Shown piece after piece: positions 1-6,673 of a stretch of DNA of 64,000 nt (position 1 is the first letter of the stretch; each line of letters starts with the position of its first letter). This stretch comes from Winogradskyella marina (lineage in GTDB: Bacteria > Bacteroidota > Bacteroidia > Flavobacteriales > Flavobacteriaceae). The notes under the pieces are model-generated. The model did not search any database and had not been told where the DNA came from. It was given only the letters and a program-made list of their open reading frames with translations. The DNA is taken from the NCBI RefSeq assembly GCF_015645385.1, contig NZ_JADOET010000008.1, forward strand, positions 62,001 through 126,000, given 5' to 3'. The translations under genes and the position numbers were made by a program.

Positions 1-141
1 AAACGGAATAAAGTAGCCAAAATGCATATTGAAATCGTGACTCCAAAATTCATAATCTTCTGAAGCTTGATTATAGAAGTCTATCATTTCTATTTTATTC
101 TTCTCAGAATGGGTGTTGAGTGGCAGTGTTTGTGATGTCAT
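1..141 (-). CDS. SAM-dependent methyltransferase, N-terminal part (runs off the window)
   Basis: The first 47 codons of a gene that continues beyond position 1. It starts with ATG at 141 and reads MTSQTLPLNTHSEKNK, then DFYNQASEDYEFWS and MHFGYFIPF without a stop. An aromatic N-terminus of the form FYxxAxxDYxxW...MHFGYF resembles the start of class I SAM methyltransferases of the cyclopropane-fatty-acid/sterol methyltransferase type, but the SAM-binding motifs lie outside the window. It follows the desaturase gene by 19 nt on the same strand, so the two are probably cotranscribed and may both act on lipid acyl chains (inference). Confidence 0.6.
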   Translation of the reverse strand, partial: MTSQTLPLNTHSEKNKIEMIDFYNQASEDYEFWSHDFNMHFGYFIPF

Positions 142-160
142 AACTATTAGATTTTTAAGA

Positions 161-1054
161 TTAAATAATGGGAAATTTCCAGTTTAAGTTCTTGTGAAGT
201 TGAGCTGTTGGCTTTAGATTACCTGTTTGTGTTTTTACGTCTTTTATTAGTCTCACTTTAGACAATAGCCATACTAAAACCCAACCCAAGTCTACTTCAT
301 ACCATTTCATAGAGAATTTTGCTGAAGTTGGGTGTGAATGATGGTTATTATGAAATCCCTCACCGAATGAAATAAGTCCTAGAAATACATCATTAAAACC
401 ACTTTCGTCTGCATTTTGTATTGTATATCTTGAATAGCCGTATTTATGTGAAGCATAGCCAATATACCAATGTCCTAAAATAATTATTAAAGTTCTTAAT
501 GATGTTGCTAATAGCATACTATTTAGTCCAAAGAAAATATACACGAGAAACATGAAAATAAAATAATGTACATACCATGTTTTATTCAGCCATAAAATAA
601 ATGGGTCGCTTAAATCTTCTTTCGGAATATTATATCTACTGATATTGTTAGGTGAAAATTCTAAATGTAGATTCCACCAAAAATCAGTTAATAGTGAGTG
701 TTTATACTGAAAATACCTTGGACAATCTGTCCTGTTTTGCCAATAATCTCTATAATAATGTTGTTTTAACCAACTTATTGGGCTTCCTAATCCAGTTAAT
801 ACAAAAAGATATAAGCTTACGTTTTTAAACCACCTTGAAGATTTATATGACTTGTGAATGACTCCTCTGTGAAGTCCAACAGAATGTCCTATTCCAACAG
901 TTAGAAACAATAGTATGATATTTAATATTGCATCATTCCATGTTATCGCTGAAAAGTTTATGAATAGGATAGGAATAAACATTAGGTATAACCAAAGGCA
1001 CTTTTTCCATGATACTGTAATCTTTCCGACTTCTGTTTTAAGTTTATGATTCAT
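161..1054 (-). CDS. Membrane fatty acid desaturase (acyl-CoA desaturase family)
   Basis: Predicted integral-membrane di-iron desaturase that introduces double bonds into acyl chains. It has hydrophobic segments near residues 20-35, 42-58, 80-92 and 160-190, and histidine boxes HRGVIH (62-67) and HNNHH (235-239). The expected middle HxxHH box is replaced by HYYRDY (H99, R102, D103), as in a divergent branch of the family. Length (297 aa) is normal. A methyltransferase gene follows 19 nt downstream. A palindrome identical to the one in front of gbsR lies 130 nt upstream of the start, so control by that repressor is likely. Substrate and regiospecificity cannot be read from the sequence. Confidence 0.85.
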   Translation of the reverse strand: MNHKLKTEVGKITVSWKKCLWLYLMFIPILFINFSAITWNDAILNIILLFLTVGIGHSVGLHRGVIHKSYKSSRWFKNVSLYLFVLTGLGSPISWLKQHYYRDYWQNRTDCPRYFQYKHSLLTDFWWNLHLEFSPNNISRYNIPKEDLSDPFILWLNKTWYVHYFIFMFLVYIFFGLNSMLLATSLRTLIIILGHWYIGYASHKYGYSRYTIQNADESGFNDVFLGLISFGEGFHNNHHSHPTSAKFSMKWYEVDLGWVLVWLLSKVRLIKDVKTQTGNLKPTAQLHKNLNWKFPII

Positions 1055-1099
1055 GATATTTTAATTTTTATAGTGATAGATAATTGAAATAATGGCTAA

Positions 1100-1168
1100 C
1101 TATAGTGTCAAGTAGAGTAGTGCTGTGATAATGATTAGCCATTTATTTATATCGTATAAATACTTCAT
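1100..1168 (-). CDS. Possible small hydrophobic peptide, 22 aa
   Basis: An ATG at 1168 opens a 22-codon frame that encodes MKYLYDINKWLIIITALLYL plus two residues: a charged N-terminus, then a single hydrophobic stretch. An A-rich tract (AAAACAAAAGAAAC) precedes the start, typical for ribosome binding in this group. It lies between the putative GbsR operator (1184-1209) and the desaturase start, so it would be the first cistron of that transcript. It may equally be a chance frame in a leader; only conservation in relatives would decide. Confidence 0.3.
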   Translation of the reverse strand: MKYLYDINKWLIIITALLYLTL

Positions 1169-1183
1169 GTTTCTTTTGTTTTA

Positions 1184-1209
1184 AAACTTTCAGAAAAAAT
1201 TGAAAGTTT
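1184..1209. promoter_or_regulatory. Putative operator palindrome, desaturase side
   Basis: Perfect 9-bp inverted repeat AAACTTTCA-N8-TGAAAGTTT. The same arms with the same 8-bp spacer occur at 1849-1874 in front of the GbsR-type repressor gene. Two identical palindromes, one upstream of the regulator and one upstream of its neighbour operon, are the expected signature of an autoregulated local repressor. Binding is inferred, not shown. Confidence 0.65.
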
Positions 1210-1321
1210 GTGTTAAAAAAATATACGAGCTATTTTATGTGTTTTTGTTTATTGCTTTTCAAATGTCACATAGAACATCCGTTTAATAATCTTTAATTTT
1301 CAATGAAACTTTTAGTTAAAG

Positions 1322-1825
1322 CTATTTCATCAATTTTAAAACCGACTTTGTTAACCAATTTTGTTTCTGATTTACCATTTTATTCATTAATGTATCTAAA
1401 TCTTGGGTTAACTGGTTGAGTGCTTTAGTTTGTTTAATGAGTTCTTTCGATTTTTCTGTGCCGTCATCTTTTATAGAAGACACTTCTTCTAAAACTTTAA
1501 TTACTGGTCTGATTTCTCTTCGGCTACGTTCTTTTGCAACTGTTCTCGCTAATTCTTGTACGTCTTTTTCTGTTGTGAAAAATTCTTTACGCTCACCCGA
1601 AACTATAACTTTGGTTACAATTCCCCAATCCATAAGATGCCTTAAATTCATGCTAGTATTACCACGAGAAATTTTAAGATCTTCCATAATATCTTCCATG
1701 GATAATGGTTGGGTTGAAATAAAAAGCAAGGCTTGTATTTGTGCCATGGCTTTATTAATTCCCCAGAGTGAGCCTAAACTTCCCCAAGTACTAATAAACT
1801 TTTCTTTTGCTTCTTGATATTCCAT
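1322..1825 (-). CDS. GbsR/MarR-family winged-helix transcriptional regulator
   Basis: 167-aa protein with a winged helix-turn-helix covering about residues 22-80 (PLSMEDIMEDLKISRGNTSM is the HTH core) and a helical C-terminal part likely to dimerise. The N-terminal pattern FISTWGSLGSLWGINKAMAQ is typical of the GbsR/COG1510 subgroup of MarR-like regulators. A perfect palindrome lies 24-49 nt upstream of the start and again upstream of the desaturase, so it probably represses itself and the desaturase-methyltransferase operon. A TATATTTG -7 box ends 4 nt before the ATG, so the mRNA may be leaderless. The ligand is unknown; a membrane or osmotic signal is a guess. Confidence 0.85.
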   Translation of the reverse strand: MEYQEAKEKFISTWGSLGSLWGINKAMAQIQALLFISTQPLSMEDIMEDLKISRGNTSMNLRHLMDWGIVTKVIVSGERKEFFTTEKDVQELARTVAKERSRREIRPVIKVLEEVSSIKDDGTEKSKELIKQTKALNQLTQDLDTLMNKMVNQKQNWLTKSVLKLMK

Positions 1826-1829
1826 ACAA

Positions 1830-1837
1830 CAAATATA
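1830..1837 (-). promoter_or_regulatory. -7 promoter box of the gbsR-like gene
   Basis: TATATTTG on the minus strand matches the Bacteroidota -7 consensus TAnnTTTG. Its last base is 4 nt from the ATG at 1825, so the transcript would start at or next to the start codon. The operator palindrome at 1849-1874 covers the -33 side, which fits repression by blocking RNA polymerase. Confidence 0.6.
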
Positions 1838-1848
1838 TAATAATTTCT

Positions 1849-1874
1849 AAACTTTCAGTAATTATTGAAAGTTT
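1849..1874. promoter_or_regulatory. Putative operator palindrome, autoregulatory side
   Basis: AAACTTTCA-N8-TGAAAGTTT, extendable by one base on each side to 10-bp arms. It is the second copy of the palindrome at 1184-1209, with identical arms and spacer length. It overlaps the stop codon of the upstream peptidase gene and the -33 region of the regulator promoter. Confidence 0.7.
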
Positions 1875-2655
1875 ATTTTATTTGTAAATGAATATGATCA
1901 TCGTGTCTTACAGCGTGGCATCCCGTGAATCGAATTTTAGATTGCGCACTTAAACCTAATGAAGTCTTAAGATGTGGTTCTATAAACAGCTTCTGAGACG
2001 ATGGAATTGAAAGTAATTGTTTTATTAATTGAGCTGTTTTTTTAGTATCAAGTTTTAAATTATTTAAGGTTCCAAACGTAAGGTATTTGGTGAAATCATA
2101 CTGCCAATACCCTTTACTTAAGCAAGATTTAGCACTATAGCTATTCTCTGTATTTGCAAAAACACCATAGCCAGAAGTGGACGGTTTTTTGTTTGTAGGT
2201 TGACCTTGTTCATCTAAATACATCAATGAAATATCTATCTTTTTTCCATCATTATGACTTAAATGCGGTAATAACGGAAAGCCATTAAAGAAAGGTAAGT
2301 TGGCATCTAAATAAGTGATTGTAATTCCAGATTTATATAAAACATGAGCAGCATCTTCTAGTTCTAATTTTAATTCTGGATTCACATAATTTCTAAATGC
2401 TAATGGATAAAACCAATTTCGAGGTTGTAACTCAGGACCAAACCATGGTAATTTTTCTCTGCCAAAATGAGACGCAATAGGAGGAATGATTACCAGGTTA
2501 AATAATAGATAAAGCAAAGGGAAAACAATACGCTTTCCCTTTTTTGTTTGGTATGAAATAATAACAGCAAGTAGCCAAATGATGCCACCAACTTGGGTCA
2601 TAGTTGTTAAAACAATAATTAGTATGATATGCCCAATAAGTTTAAGTAAACCCAT
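1873..2655 (-). CDS. Membrane-anchored LAS-type (M15/M74-like) metallopeptidase-like protein
   Basis: About 260 aa. ATG at 2655 is preferred over the in-frame GTG at 2661. Two hydrophobic segments (about residues 5-36 and 45-62) precede an extracytoplasmic domain. HNDGKKID fits the HxxGxxxD zinc motif of LAS peptidases (MepA, VanX, M15), and HDDHIH near the C-terminus fits their closing HxH. Such enzymes cut peptide bonds in peptidoglycan or D-Ala-D-Ala substrates. Membrane topology and the conserved metal ligands suggest an envelope hydrolase, but overall similarity to characterised enzymes is low, so the substrate is open. The gene ends inside the regulator's operator. Confidence 0.6.
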   Translation of the reverse strand: MGLLKLIGHIILIIVLTTMTQVGGIIWLLAVIISYQTKKGKRIVFPLLYLLFNLVIIPPIASHFGREKLPWFGPELQPRNWFYPLAFRNYVNPELKLELEDAAHVLYKSGITITYLDANLPFFNGFPLLPHLSHNDGKKIDISLMYLDEQGQPTNKKPSTSGYGVFANTENSYSAKSCLSKGYWQYDFTKYLTFGTLNNLKLDTKKTAQLIKQLLSIPSSQKLFIEPHLKTSLGLSAQSKIRFTGCHAVRHDDHIHLQIK

Positions 2656-2682
2656 ACACACTGAACGTATAATACGCTAGTT

Positions 2683-4713
2683 TTATTTTAACAATCCTGC
2701 ACGTCGCAACAACGCTTCAGGTTTTGGCTCTTGACCTCTAAACTTTTTATATAATACCATTGGATTTTCTGTACCACCTTGAGATAGTACAAAGGTTTTA
2801 AATTTGTCTGCAACGGTTTTATTAAAAATACCTTCTTCTAGGAAGTATTCAAAAGCATCAGCATCTAAAACTTCTGCCCATTTGTAACTGTAATAGCCAG
2901 AAGAATAACCCCCTTGAAAAATATGCGCGAAGGATGTACTCATACAGTTTTCTGCAACATCTGGATACAAATTGGTATCAGCAAAAGCTTCGACTTCATG
3001 AGATTTTACATCATCAATTTCTGAAGGGTCAATACCATGCCAAGACATGTCTAATAACCCAAAACTTAATTGGCGTAGGGTTTGCATGCCTTCATGAAAC
3101 GTGGAAGAAGCTTTAATTTTATTTATCAATTCCATAGGAATCACCTCGCCTGTCTCGTAATGCGTGGCAAACAATTCTAAGGCTTCTTTTTCGTAACACC
3201 AGTTCTCTAATACCTGACTTGGTAATTCTACAAAATCCCAATACACACTTGTACCAGATAAACTTGGGTACGTTGTGTTGGCTAACATGCCGTGTAGGGC
3301 ATGACCAAATTCATGAAATAACGTTGTGACTTCATTAAAAGTGAGTAAAGATGGTTTGCTTTTTGTGGGTTTTGTAAAGTTGCAAACGATTGATATATGA
3401 GGTCTGTCATTTACACCATTTTTTATCATTTGTGGTTTGTAAACCGTCATCCAAGCTCCGTTACGTTTTCCGGCTCTTGGAAAAAAATCGGCATAGAAGA
3501 TAGAAACAAATTCACCATCAGCATCTGTCACTTTATAGGTTAAAACCTCTTCGTGGTATTTGTCTATAGTGTCAATTTCTTCAAATTCTAAACCGAATAA
3601 CTTATTAGCAACTGTAAAAGCACCATTTATGACATTCTCTAATTTGAAATATGGTTTTAACTGTTCATCATCTAAGTCAAACAATTTTTGTTTTAATTTT
3701 TCAGAATAATAACCAGAATCCCATTTTTGTAATTGGTCTATGCTGTCTAGTTCTTTAGCGAAATTTTCCAATTCATTAAACTCTTCATTAGCTGCTGGTT
3801 TTGCTTTTTCTAATAGTTCATTTAAAAAAGAAGTCACTTTTTCTGGCGTTTGTGCCATACGTTCTTCTAATACAAAATGCGCATGTGTTTTATAACCTAG
3901 CAGTTGTGCACGCTGAAAACGTAATTGTGCTATTTTAATAACGAGTTCTTGGTTATCCAATTCGTTATTCTGAAATCCTTTTCTACCAAATGCTTTTGAA
4001 AGTTGTTCTCGTAAATCTCTATTGTCGGCATAGGTCATAAACGGAATATAGCTTGGGTAATCTAAAGTAATTAACCAACCGTCTTTATCTTTGCTTTCTG
4101 CTAATTGTTTGGCAGCTTCTTTGGCTCCTTCTGGCAAACCTGAAACATCATCTTCATTAGTTAAGTGCATTTCAAAGGCATTGGTTTCAGCTAAAATATG
4201 CTCACCAAATTTTAATTTTAGTTGACTTAACTCTTTGTCAATAGCTCTCAGTTTATCTTTTTTATCTTCAGCTAAATTGGCGCCATTTCTAGAAAAACCT
4301 TTATATTTTTTATCTAGTAATGTTTCTTGTTCTATGGTTAACTCTAAATTAGATTTTGAATCGTAAACTGCTTTTACACGCTTAAATAAAGCTTCATTCA
4401 ATGTAATATCATTACTAAACTCAGAAAGTAAGGGTGAAACTTCTTGAGCAATTTTTTGAATCTCATCATTGGTTTCCGCAGAATTCAAATTGAAGAATAT
4501 ACTAGAAATACGATTTAACTCTTCACCTGAATAATCTAAGGCTTCAATAGTATTTTCAAAAGTTGGTGATGCAGTGTTGTCGGTTATGGCATCGATTTCT
4601 GCTTTTGCTTTTTCTATTCCAATTTTAAAAGCAGGCAAAAAGTCTTCTGCTTTTATTTTTGAAAATGGTGCTGTATTATATGTTGTGTTAAATGTATTAT
4701 TAAGAAAATTCAT
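2683..4713 (-). CDS. M3-family oligopeptidase (oligopeptidase A / peptidyl-dipeptidase Dcp type)
   Basis: 676-aa zinc metallopeptidase, mostly helical, with the HEFGHALHGML signature (HExxH) around residue 465 and a downstream ligand in the ENWCYEKEALELF region. The closing YSYKWAEVLDADAF and GGTENPMVLYKKFRGQEP blocks are typical of the M3 thimet/OpdA/Dcp group. There is no signal peptide, so it should degrade short peptides in the cytoplasm, for example signal peptides or proteasome-like products. Length is as expected (about 680 aa). It stands alone; no clear -7 box was found directly upstream. Confidence 0.93.
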   Translation of the reverse strand: MNFLNNTFNTTYNTAPFSKIKAEDFLPAFKIGIEKAKAEIDAITDNTASPTFENTIEALDYSGEELNRISSIFFNLNSAETNDEIQKIAQEVSPLLSEFSNDITLNEALFKRVKAVYDSKSNLELTIEQETLLDKKYKGFSRNGANLAEDKKDKLRAIDKELSQLKLKFGEHILAETNAFEMHLTNEDDVSGLPEGAKEAAKQLAESKDKDGWLITLDYPSYIPFMTYADNRDLREQLSKAFGRKGFQNNELDNQELVIKIAQLRFQRAQLLGYKTHAHFVLEERMAQTPEKVTSFLNELLEKAKPAANEEFNELENFAKELDSIDQLQKWDSGYYSEKLKQKLFDLDDEQLKPYFKLENVINGAFTVANKLFGLEFEEIDTIDKYHEEVLTYKVTDADGEFVSIFYADFFPRAGKRNGAWMTVYKPQMIKNGVNDRPHISIVCNFTKPTKSKPSLLTFNEVTTLFHEFGHALHGMLANTTYPSLSGTSVYWDFVELPSQVLENWCYEKEALELFATHYETGEVIPMELINKIKASSTFHEGMQTLRQLSFGLLDMSWHGIDPSEIDDVKSHEVEAFADTNLYPDVAENCMSTSFAHIFQGGYSSGYYSYKWAEVLDADAFEYFLEEGIFNKTVADKFKTFVLSQGGTENPMVLYKKFRGQEPKPEALLRRAGLLK

Positions 4714-4791
4714 TAATTTTTTGACTTTTATTTAAGATTATGCGTTTCTGAATTTTAACTTTTTGTTAGGAAAGCCATTTGTATATGGTTG

Positions 4792-4799
4792 TACCTTTG
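4792..4799 (+). promoter_or_regulatory. -7 promoter box on the plus strand between purE and the M3 peptidase
   Basis: TACCTTTG followed by C is a full match to TAnnTTTG. A TTTTG stretch at 4761-4765 is 26 nt upstream, slightly long for a -33 element. Both flanking genes are on the other strand, so the box would drive only the short candidate RNA that ends at the hairpin at 4851-4880. Confidence 0.5.
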
Positions 4800-4803
4800 C
4801 ATC

Positions 4804-4880
4804 ACTGTTTTTTCATTTAATAATGTAAAAGGAGAATTGATTAATAGCTAAAAAGCCTTAACGAAAGTTGAGGCTTTTTT
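4804..4880 (+). ncRNA. Candidate small RNA, about 77 nt
   Basis: Defined by a consensus -7 box at 4792-4799 and an intrinsic terminator (12-bp stem, GAAA loop, T-run) ending at 4880. Between them there is no start codon with a meaningful frame: ATG at 4823 is followed at once by TAA. The terminator also serves purE on the minus strand, so the hairpin alone is not evidence for the RNA; the promoter match is. Unsupported by expression data. Confidence 0.35.
4851..4878 (-). terminator. Terminator of the purK-purE operon (bidirectional)
   Basis: AAAAGCCTTAAC-GAAA-GTTGAGGCTTTT forms a 12-bp stem with one G-U pair and a GNRA tetraloop. It is followed by T-rich sequence on both strands, so it can stop transcription from purE and from the plus-strand candidate small RNA. 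Confidence 0.8.
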
Positions 4881-5358
4881 AGATGTCCTTTGCAGACTCA
4901 ATCACCTTTGCTTTTAAGCCTTCCTTGTAAACCAAAACCTTATCTAAGACGCATTGGTCTGAAGATCCAATAATTTGAGCGGCTAAAATTCCGGCATTTT
5001 TGGCTCCATTAAGTGCTACGGTAGCAACAGGAACACCTCCTGGCATTTGCAAAATAGATAATACAGAATCCCAACCATCAATAGAATTACTGCTTTTTAC
5101 GGGTACTCCAATAATAGGAAGTGGTGACATTGATGCAACCATTCCTGGTAAATGTGCAGCTCCTCCTGCACCAGCAATAATCACTTTAATACCTCTTTTG
5201 TGTGCGTTTTTACTAAAATCGAATAATTTTTCAGGTGTTCTATGTGCAGAAACGATATCCACTTCAATTTCAATATCAAATCCATTTAATATATCTATAG
5301 CGTCTTGCATCACTGGCATATCGCTTTTGCTTCCCATTATAATGGCAACTTTACTCAT
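4879..5358 (-). CDS. purE: N5-carboxyaminoimidazole ribonucleotide mutase
   Basis: Converts N5-CAIR to CAIR in de novo purine synthesis. The 159-aa protein has the class I PurE features: GSKSDMPVM near residue 9, SAHRTPE near residue 39, AGAGGAAHLPG near residue 63 and GVPV near residue 84, the substrate-binding loops of the octameric enzyme. It begins 3 nt after purK ends, so it is translated from the same mRNA. The paired PurK confirms the bacterial two-step route rather than the class II enzyme. Confidence 0.97.
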   Translation of the reverse strand: MSKVAIIMGSKSDMPVMQDAIDILNGFDIEIEVDIVSAHRTPEKLFDFSKNAHKRGIKVIIAGAGGAAHLPGMVASMSPLPIIGVPVKSSNSIDGWDSVLSILQMPGGVPVATVALNGAKNAGILAAQIIGSSDQCVLDKVLVYKEGLKAKVIESAKDI

Positions 5359-5361
5359 ATT

Positions 5362-6516
5362 TTATTCACTAATTACTTCAATTGTACGTTTTACTTTTTC
5401 TGCAATGTCGCGTGCTACGGCAATATCTTCATTAACAATAGTTACATGTCCCATTTTGCGAAAGGGTCTGGTTTGTTTCTTCCCATAAATATGGGGAGTG
5501 ACGCCATCCATTGCTAAGATGTCTTCAATATTTTTATAAACGACGTTGCCTGTGTGGTTCTCAGCACCAACAAGATTAACCATCACTCCAGCCACTTTAC
5601 TTTCAGTATTGCCAAGTGGTAAACCTAAAATACATCTCAGCTGTTGTTCAAATTGTGATGTATAGCTTGCTTCAATACTATAATGACCAGAATTGTGTGG
5701 CCTTGGAGCCACCTCGTTTACTAAAATGTCATCATTTTCAGTCTGAAACATTTCAACAGCCAAAAGCCCAACATGTTTATAGGCTTCAGCCGTTTTTAAA
5801 GCTACTAATTCGGCTTTCTTTGCGATGTCATCTGGAATTCGAGCCGGACAAATAACATATTCCACTTGATTGGCTTCAGGGTGAAATTCCATCTCCACCA
5901 CAGGATATGTTTTTATATCGCCTTGTTCATTTCTGGCAACAATAACCGCTAATTCATTTTTAAACGGAATTAAGGTTTCTGTAATGCATTCTACATTAGG
6001 TAAATCGGTTAAATCCGAAAGACCTCTAACCACTTTTACACCTGTACCATCGTAGCCAAACCTTGCGCTTTTCCAAACAAAAGGGTAGCTTAAACCGCCA
6101 TTATCTACGGCTTCATCAATCTCTGATGTATAAGCAAATCTCGAAAAATCAGCTGTAGGAATTTCATTATCGCGATAAAACAATTTTTGTGTTGCTTTAT
6201 TTTGAATGATTCTTAATGTTTTAGCTGAAGGAAAAACTTTTACTCCACGTTTTTCTAAGGATTCTAAGGCATCTACATTAACATTTTCGATTTCAAACGT
6301 TAACACATCAACGTTTTTTCCGAAGTTAATAACCGTGTCGTAATCTAATAAATCACCTACGGTAAATTCGTCGCAAGCTAGTCGTGATGGTGCGTCAGCA
6401 CTAGGATCTAAGACACAAGTGTAGATGTCAAACTTGCGAGTGTCATACAGCATCATTTTGCCAAGTTGGCCACCGCCAAGAATACCGAGTTTAAAATTGG
6501 AAGAAAAATAGTTCAT
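5362..6516 (-). CDS. purK: N5-carboxyaminoimidazole ribonucleotide synthase
   Basis: ATP-grasp ligase that makes N5-CAIR from AIR, bicarbonate and ATP. The N-terminal nucleotide/AIR-binding fold begins LGILGGGQLGKMM; the ATP-grasp core includes FVWKSARFGYDGTGVKVV and the metal-binding VNEVAPRPHNSGHYS. At 384 aa it has normal length. It is the first gene of purK-purE; a TATTTTTG box lies 56 nt upstream. The short leader contains a hairpin with a GAAA loop (6523-6540) that may influence translation or simply be a member of the dispersed palindrome family. Confidence 0.97.
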   Translation of the reverse strand: MNYFSSNFKLGILGGGQLGKMMLYDTRKFDIYTCVLDPSADAPSRLACDEFTVGDLLDYDTVINFGKNVDVLTFEIENVNVDALESLEKRGVKVFPSAKTLRIIQNKATQKLFYRDNEIPTADFSRFAYTSEIDEAVDNGGLSYPFVWKSARFGYDGTGVKVVRGLSDLTDLPNVECITETLIPFKNELAVIVARNEQGDIKTYPVVEMEFHPEANQVEYVICPARIPDDIAKKAELVALKTAEAYKHVGLLAVEMFQTENDDILVNEVAPRPHNSGHYSIEASYTSQFEQQLRCILGLPLGNTESKVAGVMVNLVGAENHTGNVVYKNIEDILAMDGVTPHIYGKKQTRPFRKMGHVTIVNEDIAVARDIAEKVKRTIEVISE

Positions 6517-6520
6517 ATTT

Positions 6521-6542
6521 ATTTTCCACGAAAGTGGAAACT
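6521..6542. repeat. Short palindromic element in the purK leader
   Basis: TTTCCAC-GAAA-GTGGAAA, a perfect 7-bp stem with a GAAA tetraloop, lies 7 nt upstream of the purK ATG and inside its mRNA leader. It looks like a degenerate member of the (G)ATTCC...GGAAT(C) element family seen at 7788, 7821 and 62850. Confidence 0.5.
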
Positions 6543-6571
6543 TTATTAGTTACACATTGCGTTTTCAGCAA

Positions 6572-6579
6572 CAAAAATA
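6572..6579 (-). promoter_or_regulatory. -7 promoter box of purK-purE
   Basis: TATTTTTG on the minus strand matches TAnnTTTG and would give a leader of about 50 nt before the purK ATG at 6516. Confidence 0.55.
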
Positions 6580-6644
6580 CGCTAAATATGACACATACTT
6601 CTAAATTCGTAAATCAAAAATCATTCAAAAAGCATTCAAATATG

Positions 6645-6652
6645 TATCTTTG
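6645..6652 (+). promoter_or_regulatory. -7 promoter box of hpt-adk
   Basis: TATCTTTG followed by C, 21 nt before the GTG start codon at 6674. A clear TTTG -33 element is not seen. It is divergent from the purK promoter; both purine-metabolism units share this 157-bp intergenic region. Confidence 0.6.
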
Positions 6653-6673
6653 CAATTCTAAAATAATAATAAA

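Noticed and set aside
1416..1817. 133-codon open frame antisense to the gbsR-like gene
   Set aside because: It mirrors the coding pattern of the real gene, has no family features and no promoter; the minus-strand protein is clearly a winged-helix regulator.
5000..5488. 162-codon open frame on the plus strand across purE and the end of purK
   Set aside because: It is a shadow of two well-conserved purine genes and encodes no recognisable protein.
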